DNA of 64,000 bases from Pseudomonadota bacterium (GTDB lineage Bacteria; Pseudomonadota; Gammaproteobacteria; Burkholderiales; Burkholderiaceae_C), in assembly GCA_018241225.1 (NCBI GenBank), contig JAFEEG010000013.1, positions 1 to 64,000 of the forward strand, in the 5' to 3' direction. The position numbers and the translations under genes were made by a program. Shown here piece after piece: positions 1-8,678 of the stretch; position 1 is the stretch's first letter, and each line of letters begins with the position of its first letter. The notes under the pieces are model-generated. The model was not told the DNA's origin. It worked only from the letters and a program-made list of their open reading frames with translations, and ran no database searches.

Positions 1-66
1 TGATCTGAGACATATAAGGAGACGACGAGTGAGGCCGGCCGGCACGCGCTAGCATCGCCGCCACTC

Positions 67-711
67 ATGAAGAAAGAAAACATCGCCCCCTTCTTCGCCA
101 CGCTGCAGGCGGCCAACCCCACACCCGAGACCGAGCTGGAATACAGCACGCCCTTCGAGTTGCTGGCCGCCGTCCTGCTGTCGGCGCAGGCCACCGACGT
201 GGGCGTGAACAAGGCCACTCGCAGGCTCTTTCCGGTGGCCAACACGCCGCAAGCCATCGCGGATCTGGGCGAGGAAGGTCTTGCCGAGTACATCAAGACC
301 ATCGGCCTGTACCGCAGCAAGGCCAAGCACCTGGTGCAAGCCGCACGCATGCTGGTGGAGCTGCACGGCGGCGAAGTGCCCAAGAGCCGCGCCGAGCTGG
401 AAGCGCTGCCCGGCGTGGGCCGCAAGACGGCCAACGTGGTGCTCAACGTGGCGTTCGGCGAGCCCACCATCGCGGTGGACACGCACATCTTCCGCGTGGG
501 CAACCGCACCGGCCTGGCGCCGGGCAAGACACCGCTCGACGTGGAGCTGAAGCTTGAAAAGCGCGTGCCGCCCGAGTACCGGCTGCATGCGCATCACTGG
601 CTCATCCTGCACGGGCGCTATGTGTGCGTGGCGCGCAAGCCCAAGTGCTACGACTGCGCAGTGGCGGGGTATTGCGACTTCAAGCCGAAGACGGTGGCGC
701 CCAAGAGTTGA
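67..711 (+). CDS. nth: endonuclease III (Nth)
   Basis: Base-excision repair DNA glycosylase/AP lyase that removes oxidised pyrimidines. The 214-residue length matches the family. The helix-hairpin-helix LPGVGRKTA sits at residues 114-122 with catalytic Lys120, and the catalytic Asp lies in VDTHIFRVGNR at 138, the same numbers as in E. coli. The [4Fe-4S] loop has Cys187-x6-Cys194-x2-Cys197-x5-Cys203. All key residues are present, so it should be active. The first 66 bases show no complete gene. It converges on cobC, whose stop lies 22 bases away. Confidence 0.97.
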   Translation: MKKENIAPFFATLQAANPTPETELEYSTPFELLAAVLLSAQATDVGVNKATRRLFPVANTPQAIADLGEEGLAEYIKTIGLYRSKAKHLVQAARMLVELHGGEVPKSRAELEALPGVGRKTANVVLNVAFGEPTIAVDTHIFRVGNRTGLAPGKTPLDVELKLEKRVPPEYRLHAHHWLILHGRYVCVARKPKCYDCAVAGYCDFKPKTVAPKS

Positions 712-733
712 CGCCGATGGCGAGGTGCCGCGT

Positions 734-1291
734 TCAACCGTCCTCGATCACCATCAACTCCCCCAGCCCGATGGCGCGCGTCGGCCAACGGTCGGCACGC
801 TCCACCCGGCGCATGCCCTCGTGCAGCAGCAGCACCGCACGCATCACCCCGGCATGCGTGACCCAGGCGGCATCGCGCCCGCTGGCGCGCCAACTGTCGT
901 AGGCGTCGCCCACACGGGACATGAAGGCGTTGGTGCTCTCGCCGGTTCCGCCGGCGCGGGCACCGGCAAAGTCGGCCAGCCAGCCGTCGAACTCGGCGCG
1001 CGGGATGTCGTTCCAGGCCTGGCCTTCCCAGGTGCCGAAGTCCATCTCGGCAATGCGCGTGTCGAACTGCGCCTCCAGGTCGGGGCGCTGCGCCTCCAGT
1101 GCCAGCGCCAGTTGGGCGCAACGCGACAGCGGCGATGCAAAGAACTCAACCCCATTGGGCAGCTGTGGCGCAACGCGGTCCGCGATGTCGCGTGAAGCGG
1201 CTTCAACGCCATGCACATCCGATGCGCCGTAGCAAAGACCTTCGGCGCACTCCACCGGACCATGCCGCAGCAGCCAGAGCCTCGTCGTCAT
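734..1291 (-). CDS. cobC: alpha-ribazole phosphatase (CobC, histidine phosphatase family)
   Basis: Phosphoglycerate-mutase-like phosphatase that removes phosphate from alpha-ribazole-5'-phosphate (or adenosylcobalamin 5'-phosphate) late in cobalamin nucleotide-loop assembly. The N-terminus MTTRLWLLRHGPVE carries the RHG phosphohistidine motif, and a second His lies in WVTHAGVMRA. I start it at the ATG at 1291, directly before this motif (185 aa); the frame stays open upstream into cobS but without family sequence. It is the last gene of the cob operon, 16 bases after cobS. Confidence 0.93.
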   Translation of the reverse strand: MTTRLWLLRHGPVECAEGLCYGASDVHGVEAASRDIADRVAPQLPNGVEFFASPLSRCAQLALALEAQRPDLEAQFDTRIAEMDFGTWEGQAWNDIPRAEFDGWLADFAGARAGGTGESTNAFMSRVGDAYDSWRASGRDAAWVTHAGVMRAVLLLHEGMRRVERADRWPTRAIGLGELMVIEDG

Positions 1292-1307
1292 GCCAGTTGC
1301 CTGCTGC

Positions 1308-2105
1308 TCATGGGGTCGGCTGCACGGCCAGGGCCAGGTAGATGGCCAGCTCGCACACCTGCTGCGTGGCGCCCAGGCAGTCGCCCGTGAAGCCCTCCAG
1401 CCGCTGGCGGAAGTAATGGATGAGCCATGCCACCGCCACCACGAGCAGCACACCCGCGGCCAGCGAATTGGCCAGCGGCTGCGTGGCCCACACCAGCCAC
1501 AGCGCAGGCAATGACCAGACGCATGCCGTCACCATCGAGCCCGTGCTGATCGCGTCGGCCAGCGGCTTGGCCTTGCCGCCATCGCCACCCACATACGGCA
1601 GCCTGCGGATGACGAACAACGGCGCCAGGCGCGACAGCACATGCGCGGCCAGCAAGGCAGCGACGGCGCCCGTTTCGTCCTGCCCGGCCAGGGTGGCCAG
1701 CAGCGCGGCCTTCAGCCCGATGGCCAGCACCAATGCAATGGCACCGAAGGCACCAATGCGCGAGTCCTTCATTATCTCCAGCGCGCGTTCGCGCTCGCGC
1801 GAGCCGCCCAGGCCGTCGGCCACGTCGGCCAGGCCGTCTTCATGGAAAGCGCCCGTCAGCCACACGGTGGCGATGATGCACAGCAAGGCCGCGCCCAGCG
1901 CGCCTGCCTCGCCGGGCAGCAGGTACAGCGCCAGGCCGAACACCACCGCGCCCAGTGCGCCGATGACCCAGCCCACGCCCGGAAAATGCCCGGCGCTCTC
2001 GCGCAGCATCGCAGGGGTGAAGCCCACCCATTGCGCCAGCGCACCGGTGACGGGAATGCGGGTGAAAAACTGCAGCGCCAGCAGGAAATGCCGGATGGCG
2101 TTCAT
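1308..2105 (-). CDS. cobS: adenosylcobinamide-GDP ribazoletransferase (cobalamin synthase)
   Basis: Integral membrane enzyme that joins adenosylcobinamide-GDP to alpha-ribazole (phosphate) to make adenosylcobalamin. The 265-aa protein has about six hydrophobic segments. The family stretch FHEDGLADVADGLGGS (Mg2+/substrate-binding acidic loop) is near residue 90, and KDSRIGAFG follows. Its ATG overlaps the cobT stop in an ATGA arrangement, which fixes the start at 2105 and implies translational coupling. Confidence 0.96.
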   Translation of the reverse strand: MNAIRHFLLALQFFTRIPVTGALAQWVGFTPAMLRESAGHFPGVGWVIGALGAVVFGLALYLLPGEAGALGAALLCIIATVWLTGAFHEDGLADVADGLGGSRERERALEIMKDSRIGAFGAIALVLAIGLKAALLATLAGQDETGAVAALLAAHVLSRLAPLFVIRRLPYVGGDGGKAKPLADAISTGSMVTACVWSLPALWLVWATQPLANSLAAGVLLVVAVAWLIHYFRQRLEGFTGDCLGATQQVCELAIYLALAVQPTP

Positions 2106-3190
2106 GGCGCCCCGCCCTGCTCGTCTCCCTCCTTGCGCGACACACCCGCGACCTCGAAGCTCGCCATCTCGCACAGGATGCGGCTGGCCGACTCCAGCAG
2201 CGGCCAGGCCAGTGCTGCGCCCGAGCCCTCGCCCAGGCGCAATTCCAGCCGAAGCAGCGGCACCAGCCCAAGGTGGCGCAGCAGCAAGGCATGGCCGGGC
2301 TCGGCCGATTCGTGCGAGGCCACGCAGCGCTGCACCACTTGCGGCTGCAGCGCCTGTGCCACCAGCACGGCAGCGCCGGTGATGAAGCCGTCCACCACGA
2401 TCACGCGGCGCTGCAACGCGGCCTCGAGCACGGCGCCCACCAGCGTGGCGATCTCGAATCCGCCGAAGGCCGCCAGGGCCTCGAGGGGGCTGTTGGCCTG
2501 GCTGTGCAGTTCGAGCACCTGGCCCAGCACCAGTTGCTTGCGCACCAGGCCCGCCATGTCCAGGCCGGTACCGCTGCCAATGCACGCTTCCAGCGGAATG
2601 GCGCACAGGCGCGACAGCAGCATGGAAGCGGCCGAGGTATTGCCGATGCCCATTTCGCCCAGCAGCAGCACGTTGCCCGGCAGGTCGCGCACGATGTTGC
2701 GGCCGTTCTCGATCGCTTCTTCGCACTGCGCCACGGACATGGCCGCACCGGCGGCGGCGTCGGCCGTGCCAGGCGCCACCTTGCGGATCAGCAGGCCCGG
2801 CTGCGGCTCGAAATCGTGGCGCACGCCGCAGTCCACCACCGTGAGCGCCAGCCCGTGCTGGCGCGCCAGCACGCTCACCGCCGCGCCACCCTGCAGGAAG
2901 TTGTGGACCATCTGCCAGGTCACGTCGCTCGGGTAGGCCGACACGCCGCGCGCGGCCAGCCCGTGGTCGCCGGCGCACACCAGGATCTGCGGCGCGACGA
3001 AGCGCGGCTCGGTGCTGCCCAGCACCTGGCCGATGCGCAGCGCCAGCGCCTCCAGGCGCCCGAGGGCGCCCACCGGCTTGGTCTTGTTGTCCAGCGCGCG
3101 CAGCAAGGCGGCCGAAAGTGCCGCGTCGTGCAGGTCGCAGACGATGGGAACCAGCTTGTTGTCGTTGTTGTCGATGTTGTTGGGATTCAT
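2102..3190 (-). CDS. cobT: nicotinate-nucleotide-dimethylbenzimidazole phosphoribosyltransferase
   Basis: Soluble enzyme that activates the lower ligand: it transfers phosphoribose from nicotinate mononucleotide to 5,6-dimethylbenzimidazole, giving alpha-ribazole phosphate. The 362-aa length matches the family. Typical blocks are KPVGALGRLE near residue 37, CAGDHGLAARGVS near 71, GEMGIGNTSAAS near 180 and the C-terminal LRLGEGSGAALA, which carries the catalytic Glu. The start overlaps the cobQ stop by four bases (ATGA) and its own stop overlaps cobS the same way. Confidence 0.97.
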   Translation of the reverse strand: MNPNNIDNNDNKLVPIVCDLHDAALSAALLRALDNKTKPVGALGRLEALALRIGQVLGSTEPRFVAPQILVCAGDHGLAARGVSAYPSDVTWQMVHNFLQGGAAVSVLARQHGLALTVVDCGVRHDFEPQPGLLIRKVAPGTADAAAGAAMSVAQCEEAIENGRNIVRDLPGNVLLLGEMGIGNTSAASMLLSRLCAIPLEACIGSGTGLDMAGLVRKQLVLGQVLELHSQANSPLEALAAFGGFEIATLVGAVLEAALQRRVIVVDGFITGAAVLVAQALQPQVVQRCVASHESAEPGHALLLRHLGLVPLLRLELRLGEGSGAALAWPLLESASRILCEMASFEVAGVSRKEGDEQGGAP

Positions 3191-4644
3191 GCAATCAGGC
3201 CAGGCAGTACGCCGGCGTCGAAGTGTCGATCAATGTAGTCGGCCAGGCCATCGAAAACGCTGTCCAGCGTGGGCACGTCGGCGCCAAACAACGCCCGCAG
3301 CACCTGCGGGTCCTCGAACAGGCCGTGCAGGTAGCAGCCCAGCACGTTGCCGGCTTGGTTGGCCCAGCCCAGGCCGTCCGGCAGCACCGCTTGCGCCAGC
3401 TGTCCGGCCGCCGCCATGGCGGGGTGCTGCGCGGTCTGGCCGTGGTGGATTTCGTAACCCTGCACCGTCACGCCATGCAAGGCGGACCACGCGCCTCGCG
3501 TGCCGGCAAAGGTGGCGCTGCGCCGGCGCACCGTCTTGCCCTGCTCGAACACCGTCACCAGCGGCAGCAGGCCCAGGCCCGGCGCGTTGCCGTCGATGCC
3601 GTGCGGATCGATCAGCGCCTCGCCCAGCATCTGCAGCCCGCCGCAGATGCCCAGCACCGCGCCGCCCGCGTTGGCGTGCGCGGCCACCGCCCGGTCCAGG
3701 CCTTGGGCGCGCAGCCAGGCCAGGTCGGCGCTGGTGGCCTTGGAGCCCGGCAGCACGATGGTGTGGGCGCCTTCCAGTTCGGCCGGATGGCGCACCCAGC
3801 GCAGCCGGATGCCGGGCAGCCCCGCCAGCGGCTGGAACTCGTCGAGATTGCTGATTCGCGGATAGGCGATGACCGCCACCGTGCGCACATCGGCATCGTG
3901 CAGCGCGGCGCCGTGCGCGCCCTGGTCGTACAGGCCGTCTTCTTCCGGCAGGCCGTGGCCGCGCCACATGGGCAGCGTGGCCACGGTGGGCACGCCGGTC
4001 AGGCGCTGCAGGTCTTGCGGTGCCGGCGCCAGCAGCGAGGCGTCGCCCCGGAACCGGTTGAGCACGAAGCCGCGCAGCAACGCGCGGTCTGCCTCGGGCA
4101 TCAACGCCCAGGTGCCATACAGGTGCGCAAAGGCGCCGCCGCGGTCGATGTCGGTGACCAGCAGGCAGCGCGCATCGGCATGGCGCGCCACGCGCAGGTT
4201 GACGATGTCGCTGGCCATGAGGTTGATCTCGGCCGGCGAGCCGGCGCCCTCGATCACCACCACGTCGTTCTCGGCGCGCAGTGCATCGAGCGAGCGGGCG
4301 ATGTGCGGCCACATGTGCTCGCTGCGGCCACGCCAGGGCATGGCGGTGAGCTGCTCGTCAACCTGCCCCAGCAGCACCAGCTGGCTGTGCGTGTCGCGCT
4401 CGGGCTTGAGCAGCACCGGGTTCATGCGCACATCGGGCCGCGCCCGCGCGGCCAGCGCCTGGAAGTACTGCGCGCTGCCGATCTCGCCGCCCTCCACCAC
4501 GCGGGCGTTGTTGCTCATGTTCTGCGCCTTGAATGGCGCCACCTTCAGGCCCTGGCGGGCGTACCAGCGGCACAGCGCGGTGGCCAGCCAGCTCTTGCCG
4601 GCACCGCTTGTGGTGCCCAGGACCATGACGCATCGGGACTTCAT
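3187..4644 (-). CDS. cobQ: cobyric acid synthase (CobQ)
   Basis: ATP- and glutamine-dependent amidotransferase that amidates four carboxylates of adenosylcobyrinic acid diamide. The N-terminal BioD-like half carries the P-loop GTTSGAGKSW near residues 10-19. The C-terminal class I glutaminase half has the nucleophile Cys in VLGICGGLQMLG and a catalytic His in GCYLHGLFED. I use the ATG at 4644 (485 aa) because MKSRCVMVLGTTSG is the normal family start and a GGGGC-type ribosome site precedes it; an in-frame start 15 codons upstream is less likely. It is 67 bases from the multidomain gene upstream and is the first gene of the downstream cob block. Confidence 0.96.
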   Translation of the reverse strand: MKSRCVMVLGTTSGAGKSWLATALCRWYARQGLKVAPFKAQNMSNNARVVEGGEIGSAQYFQALAARARPDVRMNPVLLKPERDTHSQLVLLGQVDEQLTAMPWRGRSEHMWPHIARSLDALRAENDVVVIEGAGSPAEINLMASDIVNLRVARHADARCLLVTDIDRGGAFAHLYGTWALMPEADRALLRGFVLNRFRGDASLLAPAPQDLQRLTGVPTVATLPMWRGHGLPEEDGLYDQGAHGAALHDADVRTVAVIAYPRISNLDEFQPLAGLPGIRLRWVRHPAELEGAHTIVLPGSKATSADLAWLRAQGLDRAVAAHANAGGAVLGICGGLQMLGEALIDPHGIDGNAPGLGLLPLVTVFEQGKTVRRRSATFAGTRGAWSALHGVTVQGYEIHHGQTAQHPAMAAAGQLAQAVLPDGLGWANQAGNVLGCYLHGLFEDPQVLRALFGADVPTLDSVFDGLADYIDRHFDAGVLPGLIA

Positions 4645-4711
4645 ATCGCCCCGAGTGTGCACTTTCGGCGCAATGCGCCGCCCAGGCAAAGTCGCGCGAG
4701 CGTCTTGCTGC

Positions 4712-7621
4712 CTAGAACCCTCGCAGATCCGTCACCGGCAGCGCCAGCGCCGGCTGCCCGGTGATGTACGACAGCGTCTGGCTGATCTGGTCGATGTCGT
4801 TGTCGAAGCTGCCGTGGGCGGCGCTGATGCATTCGTCGGGCAGGGCCACCTTCACCTTGTCGGTGTCGACGATGCGCATGCGCGATCCCAGGCCCGACGT
4901 GGCCACCGCATTGCGCCAGTTGCCCAGCGCCTCGCCGGTAGCCGATGAGCCGTCCCACGCGTTGTAGGCCGGGTCCATCACGTTGGCCAGGCCCAGCAGC
5001 GGCGTGCGGATGTCCGGCTCCAGCGCGTTGGAGACGAAGTACAGCAGCGACTTGCGATAGATGGCCGCCACGTTGTCGTCGCGCTCGTCCCGGTCCGACA
5101 GGATCGACAGGTACAGCCGCTTCATCAGCTCCTTGTGCGGCGCGTAGTGGCCGTTGGCAAACTGCACCGTGCAGGCCGGCGCATACAGGTGCACCGAGGC
5201 CACGCGGGCGTCGAGCCCGCGCGTGGCCATCAGCGACAGCAAATGGCCCAGGATGATCGAGCCGGCCGAGTGGCCCACCAGATGGATCTCCAACTGCTCG
5301 CCCCAGGTCTGCGCGAGGTTGAGCAGCGCCGTCACCAGCAGGTCGCCGCCGCGCGTGGGGTTGCAGCAGAACTCGGCGTTCTCCTTCATCTCGCTCCACA
5401 GCGGACGCGCCAGGGGCCGGCCGATGGTCTTTTCCACCAGCATGTCCGAAGCCTCGATGAGACTGTCGCGGATGCCGCCAGCGATTTGCGGCTTGCGCTG
5501 GAAGGCGTCGGTGACGATGTCGCCAATGGACTCCATCAACCCCGTCTTCCACACCAGGAACATCGGGTAGCAGCCGTTGCCCACGAAATAGCGGCCCATC
5601 ACGCGGGCCCGCGCAATGGCGTCCGACTCCTTGTTGAGCCCGCCGTGCGCATAGATCACCAGGCGCTTCTTGCCGTCCGCCGACTTGGGCGCGCCCGGGT
5701 CGCGGAACCACTGGTCGGGCAGGCCGCAAGCCTGGTAGAGCAAGGCGCGGCTGAGCTCGTCCTGCGTGAGGTAGCGGCTGACACGGCCGTCGTTGCCGAA
5801 CACCACGCTGTGTTCGTAGGCGCGCGCCTCGTCCCACACGGCGTTGGGCGACATCGTCGCGGCCCGCGCGCGCCCCGCGGCACTGCCGCTGCTGGCCAGG
5901 CGGCCCAGCACCACGCCGCGCACACCCAGCGCCGCCACCCAGGCATCCATGCCGTTGGCGAACCAGTCTTCGTAGCGCAGCAAGGCGAAGCCGCCGGCGC
6001 CCCAGTCCTCGCCCCAGGAGTTCTGCACCACGAAGCCGCGCGTGTTGAAGCCCACCAGCGCGAAGGCATGGCCGCCGATCTTCGAAGGCTGGCCGTTCCA
6101 CTCGATCACCGGCAGGCTCTCGTGCGTGATCTTCTTGCCGCGCAGGTCGGGCACCCGTTGCCAGCCTTCGTGCGTGTTGGCAGAAACGTAGACGGCGCCC
6201 ACCTCGTGGATGGCGGCCTGCATGTCGGTGATGGACTTGGTGTCGATGCGGTAGTACACGCCCAGCGTGAGGTTGCTGGCGCGCTCCGCATAGCCAAAGC
6301 GCGGACGCGCGATGCCGCCCGCCTCGTAGGGCCAGTCGTCCTCCAGGCACACGCCGTGGTGGAACCAGCCCTTGAGCGCCCCGCGGCAGCTGGAGCCGTC
6401 GTAGTCCTCTCCGGCGTATTCGTCATAGCGCCGCGCAAAGTTGTAGAGCATGCGCGGGCTCACCGATTCGAGCTTGGCCGGATGCCCCGCCTTGCGCCAG
6501 CGCGCGTAGTTGATGACACAGGCCAGGCCGAAGCCGGTGCAGGCACCCTCCTGCCCCTGGTCGAGGATGAGCCTGGCCCGGGTGTAGACATGCAGGAACT
6601 CGCCAACCTCCTGCGAAGTGGGGTACTCGTCGGGCAGGCTCACCGGGGGCGGCTGGTAGGGCCGGTCGCGCAGGTCCAGCGGGTCGCGGCGCGCGTCGAG
6701 CGCGCGTGCCGGCTTCACCGGCATGGCCGTTGCCGCGGCCATCGTGGCGTCCTTGGCGCGACTGCCCGGCCGCCGGCGCGCACCCGCCGCGCCAGGCGGC
6801 GGCGCCGGCATGGGCGCGGGCGCGGCCACCAGCGGCCAGACGGTGGCGGCAATCTCGAACACGCTCTGGAATCGGTCGAGCCCATGCGAGCCGCCGTTGA
6901 CCAGCTTGCGCGCCGCCGCGTAGTTGCCAGCGGCCAGTGCCTTGCGCATCGGATCCGCATGGTCGGCCAGATAGCAGGCCAGCAGCAACGAGGCCACCTC
7001 CGGCGCGTTGGCCCAGTCGGGGTTGGCCACCAGGTCCACGCCGATGCGTGTCGAATAAGTCTTGTAGTTGGCCTTGCCGGTGAGCTGCACGAAGCCGCGG
7101 CCCCGGTAGCGTGCACCATCGCCCGGTGCGCTGTTGCCCAGCCGGCCGTCGTAGGCACTGAAGGGCGGCAGCCCCGGCTTGGTGTTGAACTGCGAGGGGT
7201 ATTCCGAAATCGGCAGAAAGCCTTCGCTCTCCGCCCGGATGGTGCCCAGGGCGCCCATGATCATCGGCCGATCGGTCAGCTCCAGCGCGGACAGTGCGGC
7301 GCACACGTACGGCAGGTAGCGGGCGATGTTGGAGGGCTTGGTCGCGGGAAACAACTGGCGCACCGATGCCAGGTCCAGCTGCAGCGCCAGCGGGCGTGGT
7401 TGTTCCAGGCCCAGCAGCACCTGGCAATACGGGCCGATGATGCCGTCGGCCACGATGCCCACGCCGGCCTGCCAGCGCCGCGCCGCGGCCTCGGTGTCGG
7501 CATCGAAGAGCGTTCCGGACCCCAGGCCCGCAAAGGCCGCCGCATCCGCTGCGAGTTCCGACAGGAGGCGCGCCTTCAGTGCCTTGACTGCCGCGCCCTC
7601 GTCGCCCTTGACCAGAAGCAT
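4712..7621 (-). CDS. Multidomain protein: peptidoglycan-binding, GH19/lysozyme-like, papain-like peptidase and alpha/beta hydrolase
   Basis: A 969-aa protein with three apparent enzyme modules. Residues about 1-70 look like a peptidoglycan-binding (PGB_1-type) domain. Residues about 85-265 resemble GH19 chitinase/lysozyme, with an acidic IRAESEGF motif and RGRGFVQLTGKANY. After a Pro/Ala-rich linker, about 310-600 read as a C1A papain-like peptidase: QGQEGACTGFG (oxyanion Gln, nucleophile Cys), GGHAFALVGFN (His) and VQNSWGEDWG (Asn). The C-terminal third resembles a lipase-like alpha/beta hydrolase, with VIYAHGG and nucleophile elbow GHSAGS. No signal peptide is visible. The ATG at 7621 follows GAGAGGAGA at good spacing. 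Function is unknown; a cell-wall or lipid-directed effector, or a phage-derived lysin, is inference. It interrupts the cob operon. Confidence 0.82.
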   Translation of the reverse strand: MLLVKGDEGAAVKALKARLLSELAADAAAFAGLGSGTLFDADTEAAARRWQAGVGIVADGIIGPYCQVLLGLEQPRPLALQLDLASVRQLFPATKPSNIARYLPYVCAALSALELTDRPMIMGALGTIRAESEGFLPISEYPSQFNTKPGLPPFSAYDGRLGNSAPGDGARYRGRGFVQLTGKANYKTYSTRIGVDLVANPDWANAPEVASLLLACYLADHADPMRKALAAGNYAAARKLVNGGSHGLDRFQSVFEIAATVWPLVAAPAPMPAPPPGAAGARRRPGSRAKDATMAAATAMPVKPARALDARRDPLDLRDRPYQPPPVSLPDEYPTSQEVGEFLHVYTRARLILDQGQEGACTGFGLACVINYARWRKAGHPAKLESVSPRMLYNFARRYDEYAGEDYDGSSCRGALKGWFHHGVCLEDDWPYEAGGIARPRFGYAERASNLTLGVYYRIDTKSITDMQAAIHEVGAVYVSANTHEGWQRVPDLRGKKITHESLPVIEWNGQPSKIGGHAFALVGFNTRGFVVQNSWGEDWGAGGFALLRYEDWFANGMDAWVAALGVRGVVLGRLASSGSAAGRARAATMSPNAVWDEARAYEHSVVFGNDGRVSRYLTQDELSRALLYQACGLPDQWFRDPGAPKSADGKKRLVIYAHGGLNKESDAIARARVMGRYFVGNGCYPMFLVWKTGLMESIGDIVTDAFQRKPQIAGGIRDSLIEASDMLVEKTIGRPLARPLWSEMKENAEFCCNPTRGGDLLVTALLNLAQTWGEQLEIHLVGHSAGSIILGHLLSLMATRGLDARVASVHLYAPACTVQFANGHYAPHKELMKRLYLSILSDRDERDDNVAAIYRKSLLYFVSNALEPDIRTPLLGLANVMDPAYNAWDGSSATGEALGNWRNAVATSGLGSRMRIVDTDKVKVALPDECISAAHGSFDNDIDQISQTLSYITGQPALALPVTDLRGF

Positions 7622-7700
7622 GATCGTCTCCTCTCGCATCCCCCGATGCGAGCGACGGACCATAAGCCCGCGCCCTGGCCGCAGCAATTGCGCGAACGGA

Positions 7701-8678
7701 CTAGCGCCAATGCACGAGGACGCGCCGCAGCGCGTCCTGCGAAGCGGGCGGCAGCACGTTCAGCCGCACATGGCCGGGCAAGCCCAGCGAGGTGGCATCG
7801 CGCAGCTTGATGCCGTGCGCCGAGCGCATCTGGTGCACCAGCGCGGGCAGGTCATGCACCGGTGGCCGCGCGCAGAAGAAGCTCGCGTGCCCGGGCAGGC
7901 AGTGCCAGCCCAGCGATTCGCAAAGAAGCGCCTAGCGCTGCTTCCATTCGCGCAGCACCGGCAGGCAGCCCTGCACCCATCGGTGCACCTGCGGCAAGGT
8001 CCAGCTCTGGAGCATGGCCACGCCGTGCGCGCCGATGGGCCACGAGGGCATGAGCGCATCGAGCGCGTGGGAGAGCAATTCGTCGGCCACCGCTGGTGCC
8101 ACGGCATAGGCTGCGCGCACGCCGGTCAGGCCCAGGGCCTTGTTGGGCGTCCACATCTGCCAGTAGCCTTGCGCGCTCGCAGCCGCGCCTTCGAGCCGCA
8201 ACGGGGCGTAGGCCATGTCGACCACACCGACCGCGCCTTTGGCAAGTTCGGGCGCCGCCGCGGTCTGGCCGGTGGGGCTGGCCGGGTCGGCATGCCACAC
8301 CAGTTGCGCCTCGTTGGCCGCCACCAAGGACATGCCGAGCGCGCGGGCGGCTCGTGCGTAGTCGCCGTAGCCAGGCCGCGGCGCGTGCACGCCCTGCCCG
8401 CCCACGCGTTGCACCGCCGCCGTCATGCGCGAGATGAATTCGCTGCCGCTGGCCGCCAGGTGAATGCGCGAAGGCGCCACGCCGTGCAAGCCGGCCAGGT
8501 GCTCGCGCAAGCTGGCATAGACAGGGTCGGGGTAGTGGCGTGCATCGGCCTTCTGCACGGCCGCCAGCGCCTGCGGGCACGGCCCGCACGCATTGGCGTT
8601 GGTCGAGAAATCGTGCTCGGCCACGCCCAGCGCGTCAGGGCCGCCATGCGCGAACGCACCGGCCGTCAGAGCGGCCAC
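7701..8678 (-). pseudogene. cobD: L-threonine-O-3-phosphate decarboxylase (CobD) with an internal TAG
   Basis: PLP-dependent class I/II aminotransferase-fold enzyme that makes (R)-1-amino-2-propanol phosphate for the cobalamin side arm. Family blocks include DFSTNANACGPCPQ, HYPDPVYASLREHLA and the Lys region WTPNKALGLTGVRAAYA. Reading stops at TAG 7934-7932 after LREWKQR. The same frame then continues for 76 sense codons with typical C-terminal sequence (GWHCLPGHASFFCARP, LGLPGHVRLNVLPP) to a TAG at 7701, so a single nonsense change (CAG to TAG is the simplest) has split the gene. I start it at GTG 8678, which overlaps the cbiB stop by 13 bases. The first part alone (248 codons) lacks the C-terminal domain. 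Readthrough or a sequencing error are alternatives. Confidence 0.9.

Noticed and set aside
1..66. Tail of an upstream gene
   Set aside because: The segment has a short frame ending near 52, but too little is present to support a gene.
1308..3194. A 628-codon open frame on the minus strand covering the cobT region
   Set aside because: Only its 3' part (cobS, from 2105) has family sequence. The upstream part is an out-of-frame reading of cobT, a result of high GC.
7621..7701. Possible mobile-element junction between cobD and the multidomain gene
   Set aside because: I looked for terminal inverted repeats or target-site duplications at both flanks and saw none, so the means of insertion is not claimed.
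5135..7810. An 891-codon plus-strand open frame opposite the multidomain gene
   Set aside because: Low-complexity His/Arg/Gln-rich composition typical of antisense shadows in high-GC DNA; no domain visible.
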